DNA of 64,000 nt. It comes from Phlegmacium glaucopus. Its lineage: Eukaryota > Basidiomycota > Agaricomycetes > Agaricales > Cortinariaceae. Under the pieces are notes generated by a model. That model was not told where the DNA came from and searched no databases. It saw nothing but the letters and a program-made list of their open reading frames with translations. Both the position numbers and the translations under genes were made by a program. Position 1 is the stretch's first letter, and every line of letters starts with the position of its first letter. The stretch lies in the NCBI GenBank assembly GCA_015039465.1, contig MU130533.1, positions 186,001 through 250,000 on the forward strand, given 5' to 3'. Below are positions 1 to 12,850 of this stretch, one piece after another.

Positions 1-117
1 TGGAGAGAAGTTCTGGCTGGACACCAGAATGATGAGAGAGTCAAGGGCGAGGAACAGGTTCGAGAGGTCTTGCGTCAGGCAGAATATTTAGATTGGTCGT
101 GGGCTTCCCCAAATTGA
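1..117 (+). CDS. 3' end of an unidentified protein-coding gene (partial)
   Basis: The first 117 bases stay open in frame 1 and end in TGA at 115-117, giving 38 residues that finish with LDWSWASPN. The segment is rich in charged residues (Glu, Arg, Lys, Gln) followed by a Trp-containing tail, which looks like an amphipathic helix at the C-terminus of a real protein rather than chance sequence. Only 60 bases separate its stop from the next start codon on the same strand. The family cannot be recognised from so short a piece, and the start lies left of the window. Confidence 0.5.
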   Translation, partial: WREVLAGHQNDERVKGEEQVREVLRQAEYLDWSWASPN

Positions 118-177
118 AATGTACATACATAAGATCATCAGTGATTGCACGTGCTTGTTATAAACTTCACTTCAAAA

Positions 178-2106
178 ATGACCATCGACGGTCTGATACT
201 GTTGGATAATACTGGGTTAGTTGGTTTCTATCGAGTATTGTCCTTGTTCTCACAAACAAGCTAAGACGTCCTGTTATACAGTCGGCCTTCAGATCGACTT
301 CCCCTGCTTACCCTCTAATCCACATTGACGCGTACAATGATGCGCTTTCCAGAACCTCTCGTCCAGACGACGTTGACCCAGTCATCTATGTTCCTGCGTA
401 TAACATTACAGAATCTCCAAGCGTTTGCTGTCATGTGCAGTGTGCAGATATGAGATTCCTATGTCCTATCAGCGGCAATGGTACGTTCTGCAAGTAGCTG
501 TTAGCAGGAAATTCAATAGGAATATAAAACGTTTCAGTGGATCCTTTGTACGGATTTGCATTTTTGCAGACTTTTATCGACATCCTACGTGAATACTTTG
601 GCGACATTTCCGCAGCGACCTTGAAAGACAACTTTGATGTCGTATATCAGGTATGAAAACCGAGGGCTTCATCTTCTCTTATGCATCACAAGAACTCATA
701 TTCTCAGCTTTTGGAGGAAACTTTGGATTCAGGAGGGCATCCTCTGACAACGTCCCCAAATGCACTCCGAGATATTGTGTTACCCCCCTCTCTGCTCAAT
801 AAGCTTCTTAGCGTAGCTGGCGCGAACGTCAATTCAACAATCAACTCTGGTTCCGGTCTAGGCTCAGCTGGAGGTGCCTTTTCGTCGTCCGTTCCATGGC
901 GAAAAGCAGGTTTAAAATACACGAGCAACGAAATATATATCGACCTGGTGGAAGAGCTTCAAGCTATTGTCAACAAGTCTGCGCTTCTATGTGTGCTTCA
1001 ACATGCGCTGATCTTCGATTTTATTATAGGCATGGCGTATCACTCTCGGGTAGTGTGCTAGGGAAAATGGAAACAAATACCAGATTATCAGGTGTGTTTT
1101 TGTCGGCATCCAGATCAAATTAATAACTTATACCCTCCTGCAATATAGGCAACCCGGAGCTTCTTCTATCTTTCACAAATCCACATATTCTGTCTGATTT
1201 TTCGTTTCACCCGTGTGTTCGGTACGTTTGGGAGTTTTATCACTGTTCAGGGACTACATAAATATGATTCTTGTCCAATTTAGCTTGCAGCGTTGGTCAC
1301 GCGATAAAATCTTTTCATTCGTACCTCCGGACGGAAAGTTTATACTTGCTGAGTATCGTTATTCCCCAAATACGTCAAGCTCGTCAGCCACAGCTGCAGC
1401 TTCTTCGACTTCTGTCACAACAAGTATTGCCAAAGATAACGTTCCGGTTCCTTTTGGTCTTAAAACGACCTTTGACCTCCAAGAATATAACGGTATGATG
1501 GGTTTCTATAATCAGTACACATTCATTAACTAAAGTCCGGTTAGCTTCTTTCGACGTCACATTAAGTTCTCGTCTAACAACACGACCTCTGGAGAACGTC
1601 GTTATCGAACTTAATCTTGGGGAAGGGGCATCGGCGATAAAATGTATTGCTGCCCGTGGGATGGGAGGTCTTGGGCGAGGGGGTGTTGGACCTATGGATA
1701 TGGGCATTGGAGCAAGCTCAGGCGCTTCATGGGCGTTCGACATTAAAAAGAGGGTAAGAACCGAACGGGATGCACTTCACGGATCTCATCTTGTCATATA
1801 TATCTAGGTTTTGAAGTGGGAGATTCCAATCGTCCCACCGTCAAGTAGTTGGAATCTCCGGGGTTCATTCACGACCCCGTAAGTCTACAGTTCTTAGGCA
1901 CATGCCCACATCATCTCCCTATTGACAAGAGTTTCTGCAGGACGATTGCGCCTCGCCTATCACACGCCTTGCAAGTGCGCTTTGAGATACAATCGCACAC
2001 GTTTTCTTCATTAAAGGTGGAGCAACTAAAACTTACGGGCGAAGGTTACAAGCCATATAAAGGTGTCAGAGGCCGTTCCGTTGGAAATGTTGAGTGGAGA
2101 TGGTAA
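178..2106 (+). CDS. APM3: AP-3 adaptor complex mu subunit (Apm3-like)
   Basis: Medium chain of the AP-3 clathrin-type adaptor, which sorts cargo from Golgi or endosome to the vacuole. Ten exons can be joined: 178-215, 293-480, 538-650, 708-976, 1030-1091, 1149-1221, 1284-1492, 1545-1753, 1808-1878 and 1941-2106, giving about 465 residues, normal for a mu chain. The N-terminal longin-like part (MTIDGLILLDNTG, then DPLYGFAFLQTFID and KDNFDVVYQ) is followed by the mu homology domain. That domain begins at VPWRKAGLKYTSNEIYIDLV and continues through LSGNPELLLSF, FHPCVRLQRWSRDKIFSFVP and PPDGKF. The protein ends VGNVEWRW. The DPLYGFAFL and FHPCVR...FSFVPPDG stretches fit AP-3 mu better than AP-1 or AP-2 mu. 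Exon limits come from frame and GT-AG signals and could shift by a few bases. Confidence 0.88.
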
Positions 2107-2272
2107 TCCGTGTTTGTCGTAATCAAATAAGCATCAACATATTGAATGACAATAGTAGTTGATTTTGCAAAAGATTCAAGCAATGGATGGCTTACTACAT
2201 ATACATTGCATATTACGCGCTTGAATATTATTTAACAATTCAGAAGGTCGACCCAGAGGGGAAATTGTATCT

Positions 2273-4555
2273 TCATCTTGTCCTGATGATACCAGCGTTG
2301 ACCAGTTTCTGGATCTTCTGGCGCACACCAGGATTTTTCATATGGTCTTGTAAAGCTCCTGGATCATTCTGAGCTTGCTGCAGAATTTGCTGCATGACTG
2401 GATCGCTCATAATGCCCTGTTGATTTTAGAACAATGAATGGGGGTAACCATCATAGAAAAGTTAAATTTTATGTACCGCAACTTCGGGATCTCTCATAGC
2501 CCTTTGCAGAGTCTCTTCCTGACTTTCTTCGCCACGTTGACTGAATAGAGCTTGCTGACATTTCAGGTCCTGTTGTGAAATCTCCTTGGTATGCTGGCGA
2601 TCTACATCGTGGTCGCTCGCTTCCTGGATCGCTTCAATGGCCTTCGTATAATCACGCATAGTAAACAAGATGTTCGACTTCCGAATATAGGCTTTGACTA
2701 TTTTCCCCAATAACATGTTCAATCGTCACAAAGTATGATTATCGGCGACAAGATAACTCACCGAACTTGGGATCGACCTTGATGGCCTCATTGGCGTCTT
2801 TCAAAGCCTCAGGGAAAGCCACCAGTTTCATGTAAGCTGCGGCACGATTGTTGTAGCCTCTGGCGTCAGATGGATCTCGCTTGATACTCTCAGTATAGTC
2901 TTTAACGGCGCCCGCGAAATCGCCAGCTTTGAACTTGACGTTTCCATCCTCACGAGCGACGGCACCTTTTTCCACGTCGATGTATGCCTTACGATCTTCT
3001 TCGGTCTTTAATTTTTCCAATTCACGCACTTTGTTGAGGATGTCGGGTGTGCGATGTTCTGTCAATGACTTCTGGTAGAACTTGATGGCCGACCCTAAAT
3101 CGTTTTTTTTCTGATAGGACGATCCGATACGCCCGTAGGCCTTGGCGATGAGTTTGTAATCGGCTCGAATCTAATTAATATATTAGTACATAAATGGTCA
3201 AAGATTGGTGAAAAAGAGCAGCCTACCGAGCGACCTTCTTCGATTGCCTTTTCACATGTTTCGATGGCCTTGTCATAATCACCTTGCTCAAAGTAGACAG
3301 CTAAAAGTAAACAAAGATATCAGTTAGATGAAAGACAATAAATCATATTACTAAATGATATTACTCACCGCCCAAGTTAGTCAAATAGGCAACATTCTTC
3401 GGCCAAGTATCCCAGGCAAGTTGGAATTTTTTTGCGGCTTCTTCAAACTTACGATTCTTGTAAGCAACGTTGCCGGCGTCTTTGGCAATCTCTGCTTCCT
3501 TTTTTGCCCGTATTTCGTCATCTTCTTCCATTTCGACATCTTCCTCTGCTGGGACAGGTTCAGGCTTCGGCTTGGACGGTTTGGAAGATGAAGCTGTAGG
3601 TGACGGGGGTGAGGCGGCGGAAGATGAGGGAGAATCTTTCTTGATGTCTGGAGGAAACTCGTCGGAACCTTCGGGTCGAGTTGATGCCTGAAGGTCGATG
3701 CCCATTAGCGCACCAAGAACGTCGATCATTCTTGGGTCTTGCAAAGCACTACCATCTCAAGTGTCAACAAAAAGCTAAATTCGCAGAAGGAAGAAACTTA
3801 CTTATTTGCAAGGCGGGGATTTTGTTGGATCATTTGGAGCTAAACAACCTTGTTTGTAATAATGGCATTTGAAGTAGTGGAAAAATACATACCTTTTGAA
3901 CAAACGAAGGGTCTGCAAGATGCTTGGAAGTACGAGAGTTTGCTGCTAATTTCCCAAAGAGGTTGGGGTCTGAGAACATTTTTCCGAGGCCCATTGCCTC
4001 GTCTGCAGCTGCAGAAGCTTAATGAAGAAAGTTTGTTTGAATATTTCAAGGGTACCGAAAATACCTCAAAGCATACCTTTCGCATCCTGGACTTCTTGCA
4101 AACCCTTCCTTAACGCTGCAGAGTCTTCGAGTTTGATGCCAGCTTCGTAAGCAACAATGGCGTCGTCGTAGCGTCGAGCACCGTGCAAAGCAGCACCTTT
4201 ACGAGCATAACCTTTCGCCCAAGATGGGTTTACGTTGATACACTATATAAGTTAGGTCAACGGACAAGCGTAAAATTTTGCAAAAACATGCAAATGACAT
4301 CACCTCTTCTGCATCAGAAAGTGCCGCTTCCCATTCCTTCTTGCCAGCCCTAGCTGCACTCCGATTTGAGTAAAGAACATGATTTTTGGAGTCCAAGGCA
4401 ATGGCTTGAGTAAAGAGGTTGATAGCTTTGTCGTAATCCTTGGCTGTAAAGGCTTTGTTGCCCTGATCTTTTAATGTATTTACCTGGAATAGCCAATCGC
4501 CGCATGTCAGAATCAAACTAATTTCCAATAAGAAAAGGACGCATACGTCGGCCAT
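2273..4555 (-). CDS. STI1: Hsp90/Hsp70 co-chaperone Sti1 (HOP)
   Basis: Cytosolic adaptor that bridges Hsp70 and Hsp90 during client transfer. The first coding exon is only MAD (ATG at 4553-4555). It is followed by TPR1 (VNTLKDQGNKAFTAKDYDKA) and a first DP/STI1 domain around 3700-4090. A Pro/Ser-rich acidic linker comes next (about 3500-3690), then TPR2A (AKDAGNVAYKNRKFEEA) and TPR2B (AREDGNVKFKAGDFAGAV). The C-terminal DP2 domain reads MSDPVMQQILQQAQ and ends LVNAGIIRTR. This is the complete TPR1-DP1-TPR2A-TPR2B-DP2 order. Several short introns interrupt the gene. The promoter is shared with a divergent transcription factor and has a palindromic heat-shock element about 83 bases upstream of the ATG, consistent with Hsf1 control. 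A second Hsp90 TPR co-chaperone, Cns1-like, lies at 38.7-39.9 kb. Confidence 0.95.
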
Positions 4556-5098
4556 AACAGCAAGTTTAAGAACGAGGGGATCAGTAGTAAGAGATTTTAT
4601 TTGAAATGTTTGAAGACGGCGTTTTATCGATGAGTCGTTCTAGAACATGCTACACGGTTCTAATTTCAGATCACGAGTTTGGATCACGCTTTTCTGCCGG
4701 ATGCCCTAATGGATCATTTCAGTCCTCATCAGACAAACCGCAGAACCTTCACGTCGGCACCCGTCGAGGAAGGTCGAGGACCCCTTGCATAAACTCTTTT
4801 TTTTTTTTTTTCTTGTAGCCTTGGGCCTTACTAAGACCATTCTTTTTTACTTACACGCTCATTTCTTTATTTTTAAACTTTTGGGCACTGGCAGCGTGTG
4901 GTCTATACAGAGCAATGTTTTTCTCACTTGATGTCGGAGGTGCTTACTGTCATCACCGGCGGTTAAAGATGATAAAGGACCCCTGGAACTGCCGTGCCTG
5001 ATAATGCTCTGTTTATTTATGTTACACAAACGTTTTCGATCCGTACGACGACCCCACCCCACCTCTCTTCCACCTTTTCCTCTTTTCCTCCTGCCACA
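4556..5098. promoter_or_regulatory. Divergent intergenic region between STI1 and zinc-cluster factor gene
   Basis: These 543 bases separate two divergent start codons and must hold both promoters. They contain the heat-shock element at 4638-4645, an oligo-T run near 4799-4813, and a pyrimidine-rich tract (about 5050-5098) just before the zinc-cluster ATG, typical of fungal leaders. No gene is seen here. Confidence 0.6.
4638..4645. promoter_or_regulatory. Heat-shock element (TTCTAGAA)
   Basis: TTCTAGAA is a perfect inverted TTCnnGAA pair, the core that Hsf1 binds, centred about 90 bases before the STI1 start codon. Further TTC units follow at 4658-4660 and 4665-4667. STI1 is a classic heat-shock gene in fungi, so the position makes biological sense. 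The assignment rests on sequence match alone. Confidence 0.55.
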
Positions 5099-7904
5099 AT
5101 GTCCGAACCAAATCCATCGTCCTTGCAGGCAACAACTTCACGTCCAAAACAAGCTAGGGCATCCACAGTAGGTGTAGTCCGTGGTAGAATTTCACCAACT
5201 CCAGGTGCCTCTGGTGAGCAAGGTACAGACGGCCGGCCACCTACAAAACGCGCACGGAAAGCTATCAATTGTGAACCATGCCGCAATAGCAAACTAAAAT
5301 GCGATAGGTTCTGTCCCATTTTTTCCCTTCTCTTCTCCGAAATAATCTTGCATCCAAAGGAACCGACCGTGTTCGTCGTGTGTGCTGCGTGGTATATCTT
5401 TTTCCCGTATGTTTATCGGTCCTGAGATTTAACATAACCTTTTAGGTACTTCCGCGACGTGCTATCAAGATGCTCGAGGTCATGAAAGTAACGATCCTCT
5501 TAGCCGCGGAGATGATCAGCAGTAAGTCGTCCGGCATTCATATTCATAAACTCATCTCAAAAAATTGATCAGTTTTGCTCGAATCGATCCCGCACAAGAG
5601 ATCGCTCGTCTTCGGCATTCCATCTCGTTGCTTGAAGCATACGTATTTCCGAACCAAAGAAATAATAATGCTCCTTTGCGCCGTTCAAGCGATACATCGG
5701 CATTTCTCGTCCCAAAGAAAGAGGCCGTAGACCCTGACATAAATGATAAGGGCTCGGCTGCACCAGGAATGCTTGGAAGTCAAGTTCAGGGCGGCTTGTA
5801 TGCTGGGCCGACTAGCGCCGCTACACATCTCCTCATGGTAAGTAAACTTTGCTAAAATCTTCAGAACCAGCAACTTTACATACGCTGTAGAATGAAGGTC
5901 GCGAATCAGACGAATCGGATAGTCGTCAACACAGCCAGGATCGAGTTAATGATGATTTCTCTTCAATGACTCAAGAATATGACCGTGATCTATTGGCCCT
6001 ACTGCCTTCACTCGAAATTATTGACGGTCTTATCAAGTATTATTTCGAGTATTGCAACTGGATTTACCGACACATTAACCACCCGTCCTTTACGCATCAA
6101 TGGGAACGGTATAAAAGTGGTGCTAAGGCGGATCGCATCGTTTTGGCTACAGCTTGCGCAATTATGGCAATAGCAACTCACTATCTTCCAGTCCAGCATA
6201 CCCTACTGGAAGCATTTCAGGATACCCACGAGGAGATCGGTTTAAAATTTTTCGAAGTATCAGGTACTTCACTTCAGAGACATCAAGCAGAGTCGAAGGC
6301 CTATAGTTTGGAGCTCGTAGAGTTATTGCTTATCCGTGCTCATTTCCTTACTCTTTCCAAGACGGACAGTGAAGAAATTTGGCATGTGAGAGGGGAGTTG
6401 ATCGGCATTGGTACAGCAATGGGATTGCATCGGGATCCGGGAAAGTGGAGGATGCATAGAGACGTGGCCGAGCGCCGTCGATGGGCATGGTGGTACATTA
6501 TACTACTCGAACGGTCGGTACTTTTTGGAAAGTAACTGACAAGAACTGATGATTTGGAATAGCTGGCAAGCTTTCATGTTTGGAAGGCCTCTTGCTATCG
6601 CGTCACATCACTTTGACACCCAATTTCCTTCCTATTGCGACCCAGCTGTTGATAAATCAGGTCGATTATATCTCCCCAACATTGCTTTGTTCCGCCTTGC
6701 ATTTATCCTTGGTGAAATAATGGATGACGCAGTCTCGGTTCGGCCTGTTCCTTACGAGAACGTGCAAGCAAACGACCGCGCCCTGACGCAATGGATGGAC
6801 AACCTACCACAGGAACTTGATCTTGACGAATACCGTGTTGCACGAAGTTTGGCATCTACAAACATTGCTGTTCGCAGACTAGGCGTGCAAAGTGTGATCA
6901 TTCGCACTTCTTACTATCACATCCGGTTTACACTGCATCGACCATATGCAAGCGCTAACATCAACCCAGCGGCAAAGTCCAAGCAATCTTCTGTTGACCC
7001 TTCTAAATGCGCGCAAAGTCTGGAAATCGCAGTCGGCGCTGCTGATAAATTGATCACTATGACTGGACAATCGCGCCCAGATTTTCTGGCCAACTCATCC
7101 CTGGCTGTTCCCGGACACATGAACTGGGGTCCCTTCCACTGCTTCTCAGCAGCTATGTTCTTTTCTTTTCAATTGATTGCAAATCCTGATCAACCAGGAG
7201 CCGGGTTGTTCCGAGCGAGTATACGCAAGGCTATCACTACTCTGGAGCAATCAAGGGGTGTCTCTGTCGCTGATAAGTCCTTGGACATCCTGCAAGTCCT
7301 TGCACCTTTATATTCGACTGATTTCCCACTGGAGAGCACTGATGTGCGGGAGAAGCAACGGGCGCAAGTTCTCGGGACCGTGCGGAAACTCGCTTTCCCA
7401 TACCACGATTCTCATGATCCACGACGTTTCGGTGACTCTCCTGGTAGCAGGGGCATCATGAGCTCGCCTGCTAACTCAAGTTCGGTAAGCCCTCCGATGT
7501 CTATGATATCAACGCTGCCACAACAATATGACTCCATTCAATCACATACTCTGACGCATTGCCTTCCATCATCTACCTACTCAACCCACCAACAGACATT
7601 GGCCCACGCCACTCATATGCCGAATATGTCGCAATCCCCCCAGATACAATCTCAGGTTGTCACCCATGCGCAAAACCTTACTCCGACACCAACGACTTAC
7701 CAACCAGCATACTCGGTGCCCCAACAACAACAGCAACAACAGCAAATTTACCCTGATTTTATTCGATATCCCCAATATGGGCACCTCGATGATTCGACGA
7801 TGTGGGGCGCCGCTGTTGGATTCGGGCAAGGAGAATGGACGCAATTCTTGGATGGTCTACGACCGGAAGTCTCCTCGTCTAATCGACATCTACAGGGATC
7901 ATAG
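5099..7904 (+). CDS. Zn2Cys6 fungal-specific transcription factor
   Basis: Nuclear DNA-binding regulator of about 848 residues in seven exons (5099-5307, 5360-5391, 5446-5521, 5573-5837, 5891-6513, 6563-7904, with joins inferred from frame). A basic segment (KRARKA) precedes the zinc cluster CEPCRNSKLKC-DRNRPCSSC-VLRGTSATC, at about residues 60-90. Its six cysteines are spread over three exons because two introns cut the cluster. A short heptad-like linker follows (IDPAQEIARLRHSISLLEAY), as in dimerising zinc-cluster factors. The middle homology region spans about residues 210-500, with the GRPLAIASHHFDTQFP stretch typical of Fungal_trans domains. The C-terminal third is low complexity (Ser, Thr, Pro, Gln) with eight consecutive Gln, and probably activates transcription. 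Target genes cannot be told from the sequence. Confidence 0.9.
7722..7745 (+). repeat. Polyglutamine-coding CAA/CAG repeat
   Basis: Eight consecutive Gln codons (mixed CAA and CAG) lie in the C-terminal low-complexity part of the zinc-cluster transcription factor. The mixed codons make this less prone to slippage than a pure repeat. Confidence 0.9.
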
Positions 7905-8274
7905 CCGTTATGAGTTTTTATTTTATCGCTGCTTTTTCTTTTTTGGTCTTCTCCTTATCTTCATTGTTGGTTTTTTTTTGCTCTTGCTTTCCATCTCGCG
8001 CTTCTTTTCCTTTGCCTCTATCTATCCTTTTGGAAAAACTGTATCCACCTCACTTAGGTTGGGCCGTTAATTGCCGCCACACCTTATATCACCAAGAAAT
8101 GAACTATGTGTAGCTTGTAGAGATTGCAGAGATTGTATATATCCTGGGAGGATTTTGCCTCCCCCCCGTTTGTAAAGGGACACGATAAATTATTGTGTTA
8201 AGAAACATTTTTTTACATTTTTATGTAACATTGAAGCCCAGAGGCTAGCCATGCATGGCCCAGCCAGAAAGCGC
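7905..8274. other. Convergent 3' intergenic region
   Basis: 370 bases between two stop codons facing each other (zinc-cluster factor and nucleoporin). The sequence is T-rich at 7915-8010 and AT-rich at 8185-8230, as expected for 3' UTRs. No gene is seen. Confidence 0.6.
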
Positions 8275-11200
8275 CTATGGTGCCATCCGACTGGATTTTT
8301 GCATACGCTTCAGGTGATTATCGATGGCCGTTTTTAGCTCGGGCAATCCCGATGGAATATTCATCTGGCCATCGGCAGCTACAAGTACCTGATCTATCAG
8401 GGAATAAGGTAGCCAGGAGGTCGACGCGTTTTTTGAAGGGTCCCGTGCCAATTGTTTGTCAGACTAGATGTGATATGGGGGAATTATTATCGACGCAAAA
8501 GCAGCATGGCATAAGAGACCCTTCACCTTTAGAATGAAAGCAAGGGTGTAATTTACAGCATCACTGATGTTTTCGTAGCGCAAACTAACACGAATGAGAT
8601 ATTCTGGTTGATATTTCTGTCAAAATATGATCAGGCTGTTTGTTTCTTCGATTAATGTTTGCCAAATTATCGAATTTACCTCGAGTGTGTCTATAAGCCA
8701 AGGAGGTGGAGCTAGCGAGTCAGCACTCAATATAGTTTCCAGAGAGGCTTTGGAATAACGATAATCTGTTTCGACGTTATCATGTCGCTTCAAGGCCTGC
8801 TGAAGATATCTCCAACCCCGATCAGAGGGTGTTCCCTGCCACGACGACGCACTATCTGTCAGTAGCCAACCGGAGGTATCTTCAAGCCTAGACTACGATT
8901 AATACAGAAAAAAATGACTAGATAGAATGAAAACATACAAAACTGAGCCAGGATTTCGTGTCAGTCGAACACATTGGTTTGTTAAATGAATGAACAAGTC
9001 TGTCATGTCCACTTTGAGACTTCGTCCAATGGCCATGGCCTGATTCTGCTGACTTGCATGTGCAAGCCTCATCACAATCACAGCAGGAGTGAGGAGGAAT
9101 TCTGCAAGAAACATATTAATCACAGAAGATTCATAAATGACGCTGGTAGTAGACATGCCCGGAGATGAAAGGAGTGCAGGTTCTCGTTTGATGCTGTCTA
9201 TTTGGGCTCGAAGGAGCGTACAATCGTATTCCATGTCCGCCAGATGGACGATCTCAGCATCATACTTGCTTGATATGTATTTGGCCTCTGGAATGTATTT
9301 TGAGAGTTTTTGACGTTTTCGAGTCTACGGAAGACGTAAGATCATGAGTAAAATAAAAATCCAAGGCTTGCTTACTGCGTCGGGTATGACAGGCATCACA
9401 ATCCAGGCTGATTTTTCATCAACAAGGGATAAGGCATTGGTGGCAACCGAAAGTGCTTCTAGCTGGCTTTCAGCCAAGGACACAAACGAAGTACCATCGG
9501 TAATGACGTCCTCCAGTTTTCGAGCCCGCTGATACATCGTCAATGACGCTAGTAGGAAATAAGTAAGAGAAATTACAGGACTAAAGGAAGCATGCGGACC
9601 ATTGCGATAATCTCCCCTGCGGGTATACCAGGTATAAAGAATTCTAGAATAGCATGGTCGCAGACGTGGATCGGCGTTTCGGGCCTTGAAAGCCAGTACA
9701 GCTTCAACTTCACCAGAGATTCCAGCAAAGTCAAAGGTCATCAGTTTTTCAACTGCATTTTCTTCACACATGCGAATGGCTAATTGGCACGCACACTCGC
9801 GCTTCCTGAGAAAGAAAGGAAGGAAGAGACTTAGAAACGAATATTTAAGGGGAATAAAATGCTCACTGTTTATCGTACGGCGTTGCCATTATCGAAGCAT
9901 AGGCGTTTTCATACAGTGCTTGGTCAATCAAACCGTTAACAACAGTATTCCACAGCAAAGCCGTGTCAGCAGTAGGAGGTGCGGTTTGAATTGCAAGATT
10001 CGAAAAATACACTTCATGATGAACGAAAGTATTTCGGAACAAATTTGCCGCGAAAAGGTAGAAAGAGTGCTCAGTGTCGAATTGCTGAGCATGAGGTAGA
10101 ACCAACTTCAAAGCTTCTGAATCTTCGAAGGTTAAATTATTGATACCTATGCCAAATGAGCAGCTGACGGTAAATTTCAAAGGAAAACTGACCGAAAGAT
10201 CCAGCCAAGCTTTCCAGGAGGTAAGAAGCATCGTCCACTCTGCCAAGCCGTAACCATACCTGAGACTGTAAGAAAGTGACGGCCGGCGTACGAGGAAGCC
10301 ATGACAACAGCTCTCTTGTAACATCGTGGAATCCCAGTGAACTCAATCGCTCGCAAAACACGATTTCGTACTTGGTTGCGTGCGCCGGTGATAGGGATTG
10401 GAGCAAGCCACTAGAGTCCAGAAAAATATGAGACGTGGAAGCAATACCATCGGCTGTGGTAGATGGAGACATAAGAAGTTGGAGTACAGAAATCCTGGAA
10501 GCAAAATGAGATTTAGTGTTCGAAACGCTTATGTTGCGCATCTGAGTAACCACGTCGTCAGGTGAGGATATCGTTGCTCGTCCAATATGGTGAGGGCTTT
10601 CCGCGGGTTGGTTTGCCACATAACGAAGCATGGCCACACCTCTGAATACAGCGAATACTTCAGCAAGGAGAGACGCATCCCATGTAGGTAATTCCTCTGA
10701 AAGCAAGAACAATAAGACGACAAGGCAGAGGCAGAGGTCGTATCGAGCCTCAATAGTGGTTGAAGTATATGCCGCTACTTGAGACAACTCCCATGGTGAA
10801 CCTGGGACGACATTGAGAAGCCCAGCATCAGTTTCCTCGTGTTTGATAGCCTTATCAAAGCCTCCAATAGAATCCAGAGCTGTCCTGGTAGCCTCATCGA
10901 CGTCAACACTTTGCAGCCGGCCAACTACCCAATCAACTGCACCCTCATCTAGACTGTCCTTAAATTTGATGCGACGTGCTTGATCTTGCAGGATTTCAGC
11001 AAAGGAAAACGCAATCTCTTGGTGCATGATGTCTATTGCCTGGTTCTCTAACCCCGACATCATACGCGGACCCAACTTGGAGCGCGCCTCCCATATGATG
11101 CCAAGGATACTGTATTGAGAATGGAGCGACTGGTCTCGTTCGAGCATCCTGCGAAGACAGATAGGGATGTCTTCAGCAACAAGGGAGGCCGCCCGTTCTC

Positions 11201-12850
11201 GTTCCACGATGATCACCCCATCTTGGCCATGAGAACCGATGATAAGGGGCCAACGAGCGCTGCGTTCCACTTCTCGACATCTTGCAACAAAGCCTTCCCA
11301 ATCTCGTTTAAGTGCCGTCCAATAATTCGCGTGTTGGAAGCCGCCCGTTTGTGGGTCACGGTTCAAAGTGACCGTGCATCCGACGACTGCTGCTATTTTC
11401 TCGCAAAGCGTGGCGTAGCTATTAAGTAACTGGGAGGGTGGGGGGCCAGGCAGAGAGAGACAGGCATCAACGTATTTGTCTAGAGCTGTACGGAGCGTAA
11501 GAGAGGAAAACACTCCCGGCTTCATTACATTTTTGAGGAATTTCTCTGTCAATGATCCTGCAGAGAAGAGCTGTTCTTCCATATAAGCTGGTGTCAATTC
11601 GGGTTGATGTGCATAATAATGAGTTGTCCACGATGGAGGCATAGCATGTTGAACACTTAGTTCTGTTTTGATTTCTGTCTTTTCCACCATCGACTGGCCT
11701 TGACTGTCCCACAAAGCGAAGAGCATGTTGTCTTTCACCATAAAATCTTGAAGATGACAATGCGCTGTATGTTTTGGACAGTCGATTATGCCAACTTCAA
11801 CAAATTGATCAAAGGAGGTGTCAATCAGACAAAAGAATCCGCCAGAATTGGACGAGGACATTGCAATGAAGACAAGAACGTATACACAAACGCTGTCTTC
11901 TGAGGTAAGGGGGAATACTCTGAGAAGGTTTTGGGGCTCTGCATCAAGTAGAAGGTATTGTGAAGCGGAAGATGCATTGTTGAGGTCTCTGTTGGGTGTC
12001 GCCGGCAGCGTTTTCGAGGCCACACATCCTAGCTTTGCCTTCCAAAGTCGCAATGTTCGATCTCGAGACAGCGTCCATATATTTCCAATGTCTGTGGGCC
12101 ACGGGTGCGAGGCCAAGGAGATGATATCAGACGCGTTAGGTGGCGCGGAGTGTAGTGGCAGGAAGGCGGTCAAGGATGAGAGGAAAGAACCATGCTGGAA
12201 AACAGTTTCTGTCCATTCTTCTAAGGAAATTGAAACACAGGAGTTAATTCAAGCTCAAACTTTGTAGTTGATAAGATTCAAAGCGCACCGTCATGGCCAT
12301 CGTAACCCATGGACTCCGCCTCAAGTCTTAACAAAATACCATTCGGTAAGCTAACAGCCACACAATGTGTCCCTTGTGGATGCACGAGACAACTTTTGAC
12401 ATATTCTGGAGGCAGATTTTGTATGAAGTGTTCTCGAGGCCAGATGTTGTCAATGTGGTCCTGCCAGAGTTTCAATCCGTTTATTGGTATGAGCAGCCGG
12501 TACAATGAACCAATATCTGTGACAAGGAGAAGATGAAGTTCTGATTCTTCCCAAAGAAAGAGAGAAGGAGAGGGAAGAACGACAGCAGGAAACACGAATC
12601 GAATGGGTGGAACTTGGGTTGAGAGCGAAACGAGTTCAACTATTAACCCTCCGTGGATGAGACGCAAGAGAACAGTTCCTGTCGTTGGAGTGTTAAGTAC
12701 GAAACTATATGTTGCATGCTCTTCGGGCAGGTCGTTTTGAACAATTGAAGGTAGAGGTGCATTTTGTCTCGCTGTTTGAATTATAACAGTAGACGGTGCT
12801 GGTAAATTTAATGAAGAGAGGTGAGTCGCGACAAGGAAGTAGTCATCCAT
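8275..12850 (-). CDS. NUP120: Nuclear pore Y-complex nucleoporin Nup120/Nup160
   Basis: Large scaffold nucleoporin of the Y (Nup84/Nup107-160) complex, coded by several long exons with short introns. The chosen start gives MDDYFLVATHLSSLNLP at 12848-12850. The N-terminal half is a beta-propeller; the blade sequence IGNIWTLSRDRTLRLWKAKL near 12060-12100 is the Nup160 signature. The C-terminal half is alpha-solenoid, with helical repeats such as AFSFAEILQDQARRIKF and TREQ-like leucine-rich segments. The last exons read YQPEYLIRVSLRYENISDAV and then TAIDNHLKRMQKSSRMAP, stop at 8275-8277. Nup160 proteins end in a similar short helical tail. The total size, well over 1,200 residues, fits the family. 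The exact positions of the introns are inferred. Confidence 0.85.

Noticed and set aside
431..631. Minus-strand ORF over the AP-3 mu gene
   Set aside because: It lies across exons 2 and 3 of a clearly spliced plus-strand gene and has no domain.
11818..12267. Plus-strand ORF of 149 codons
   Set aside because: Antisense to the beta-propeller of the nucleoporin, whose sequence is well conserved; the plus product looks random.
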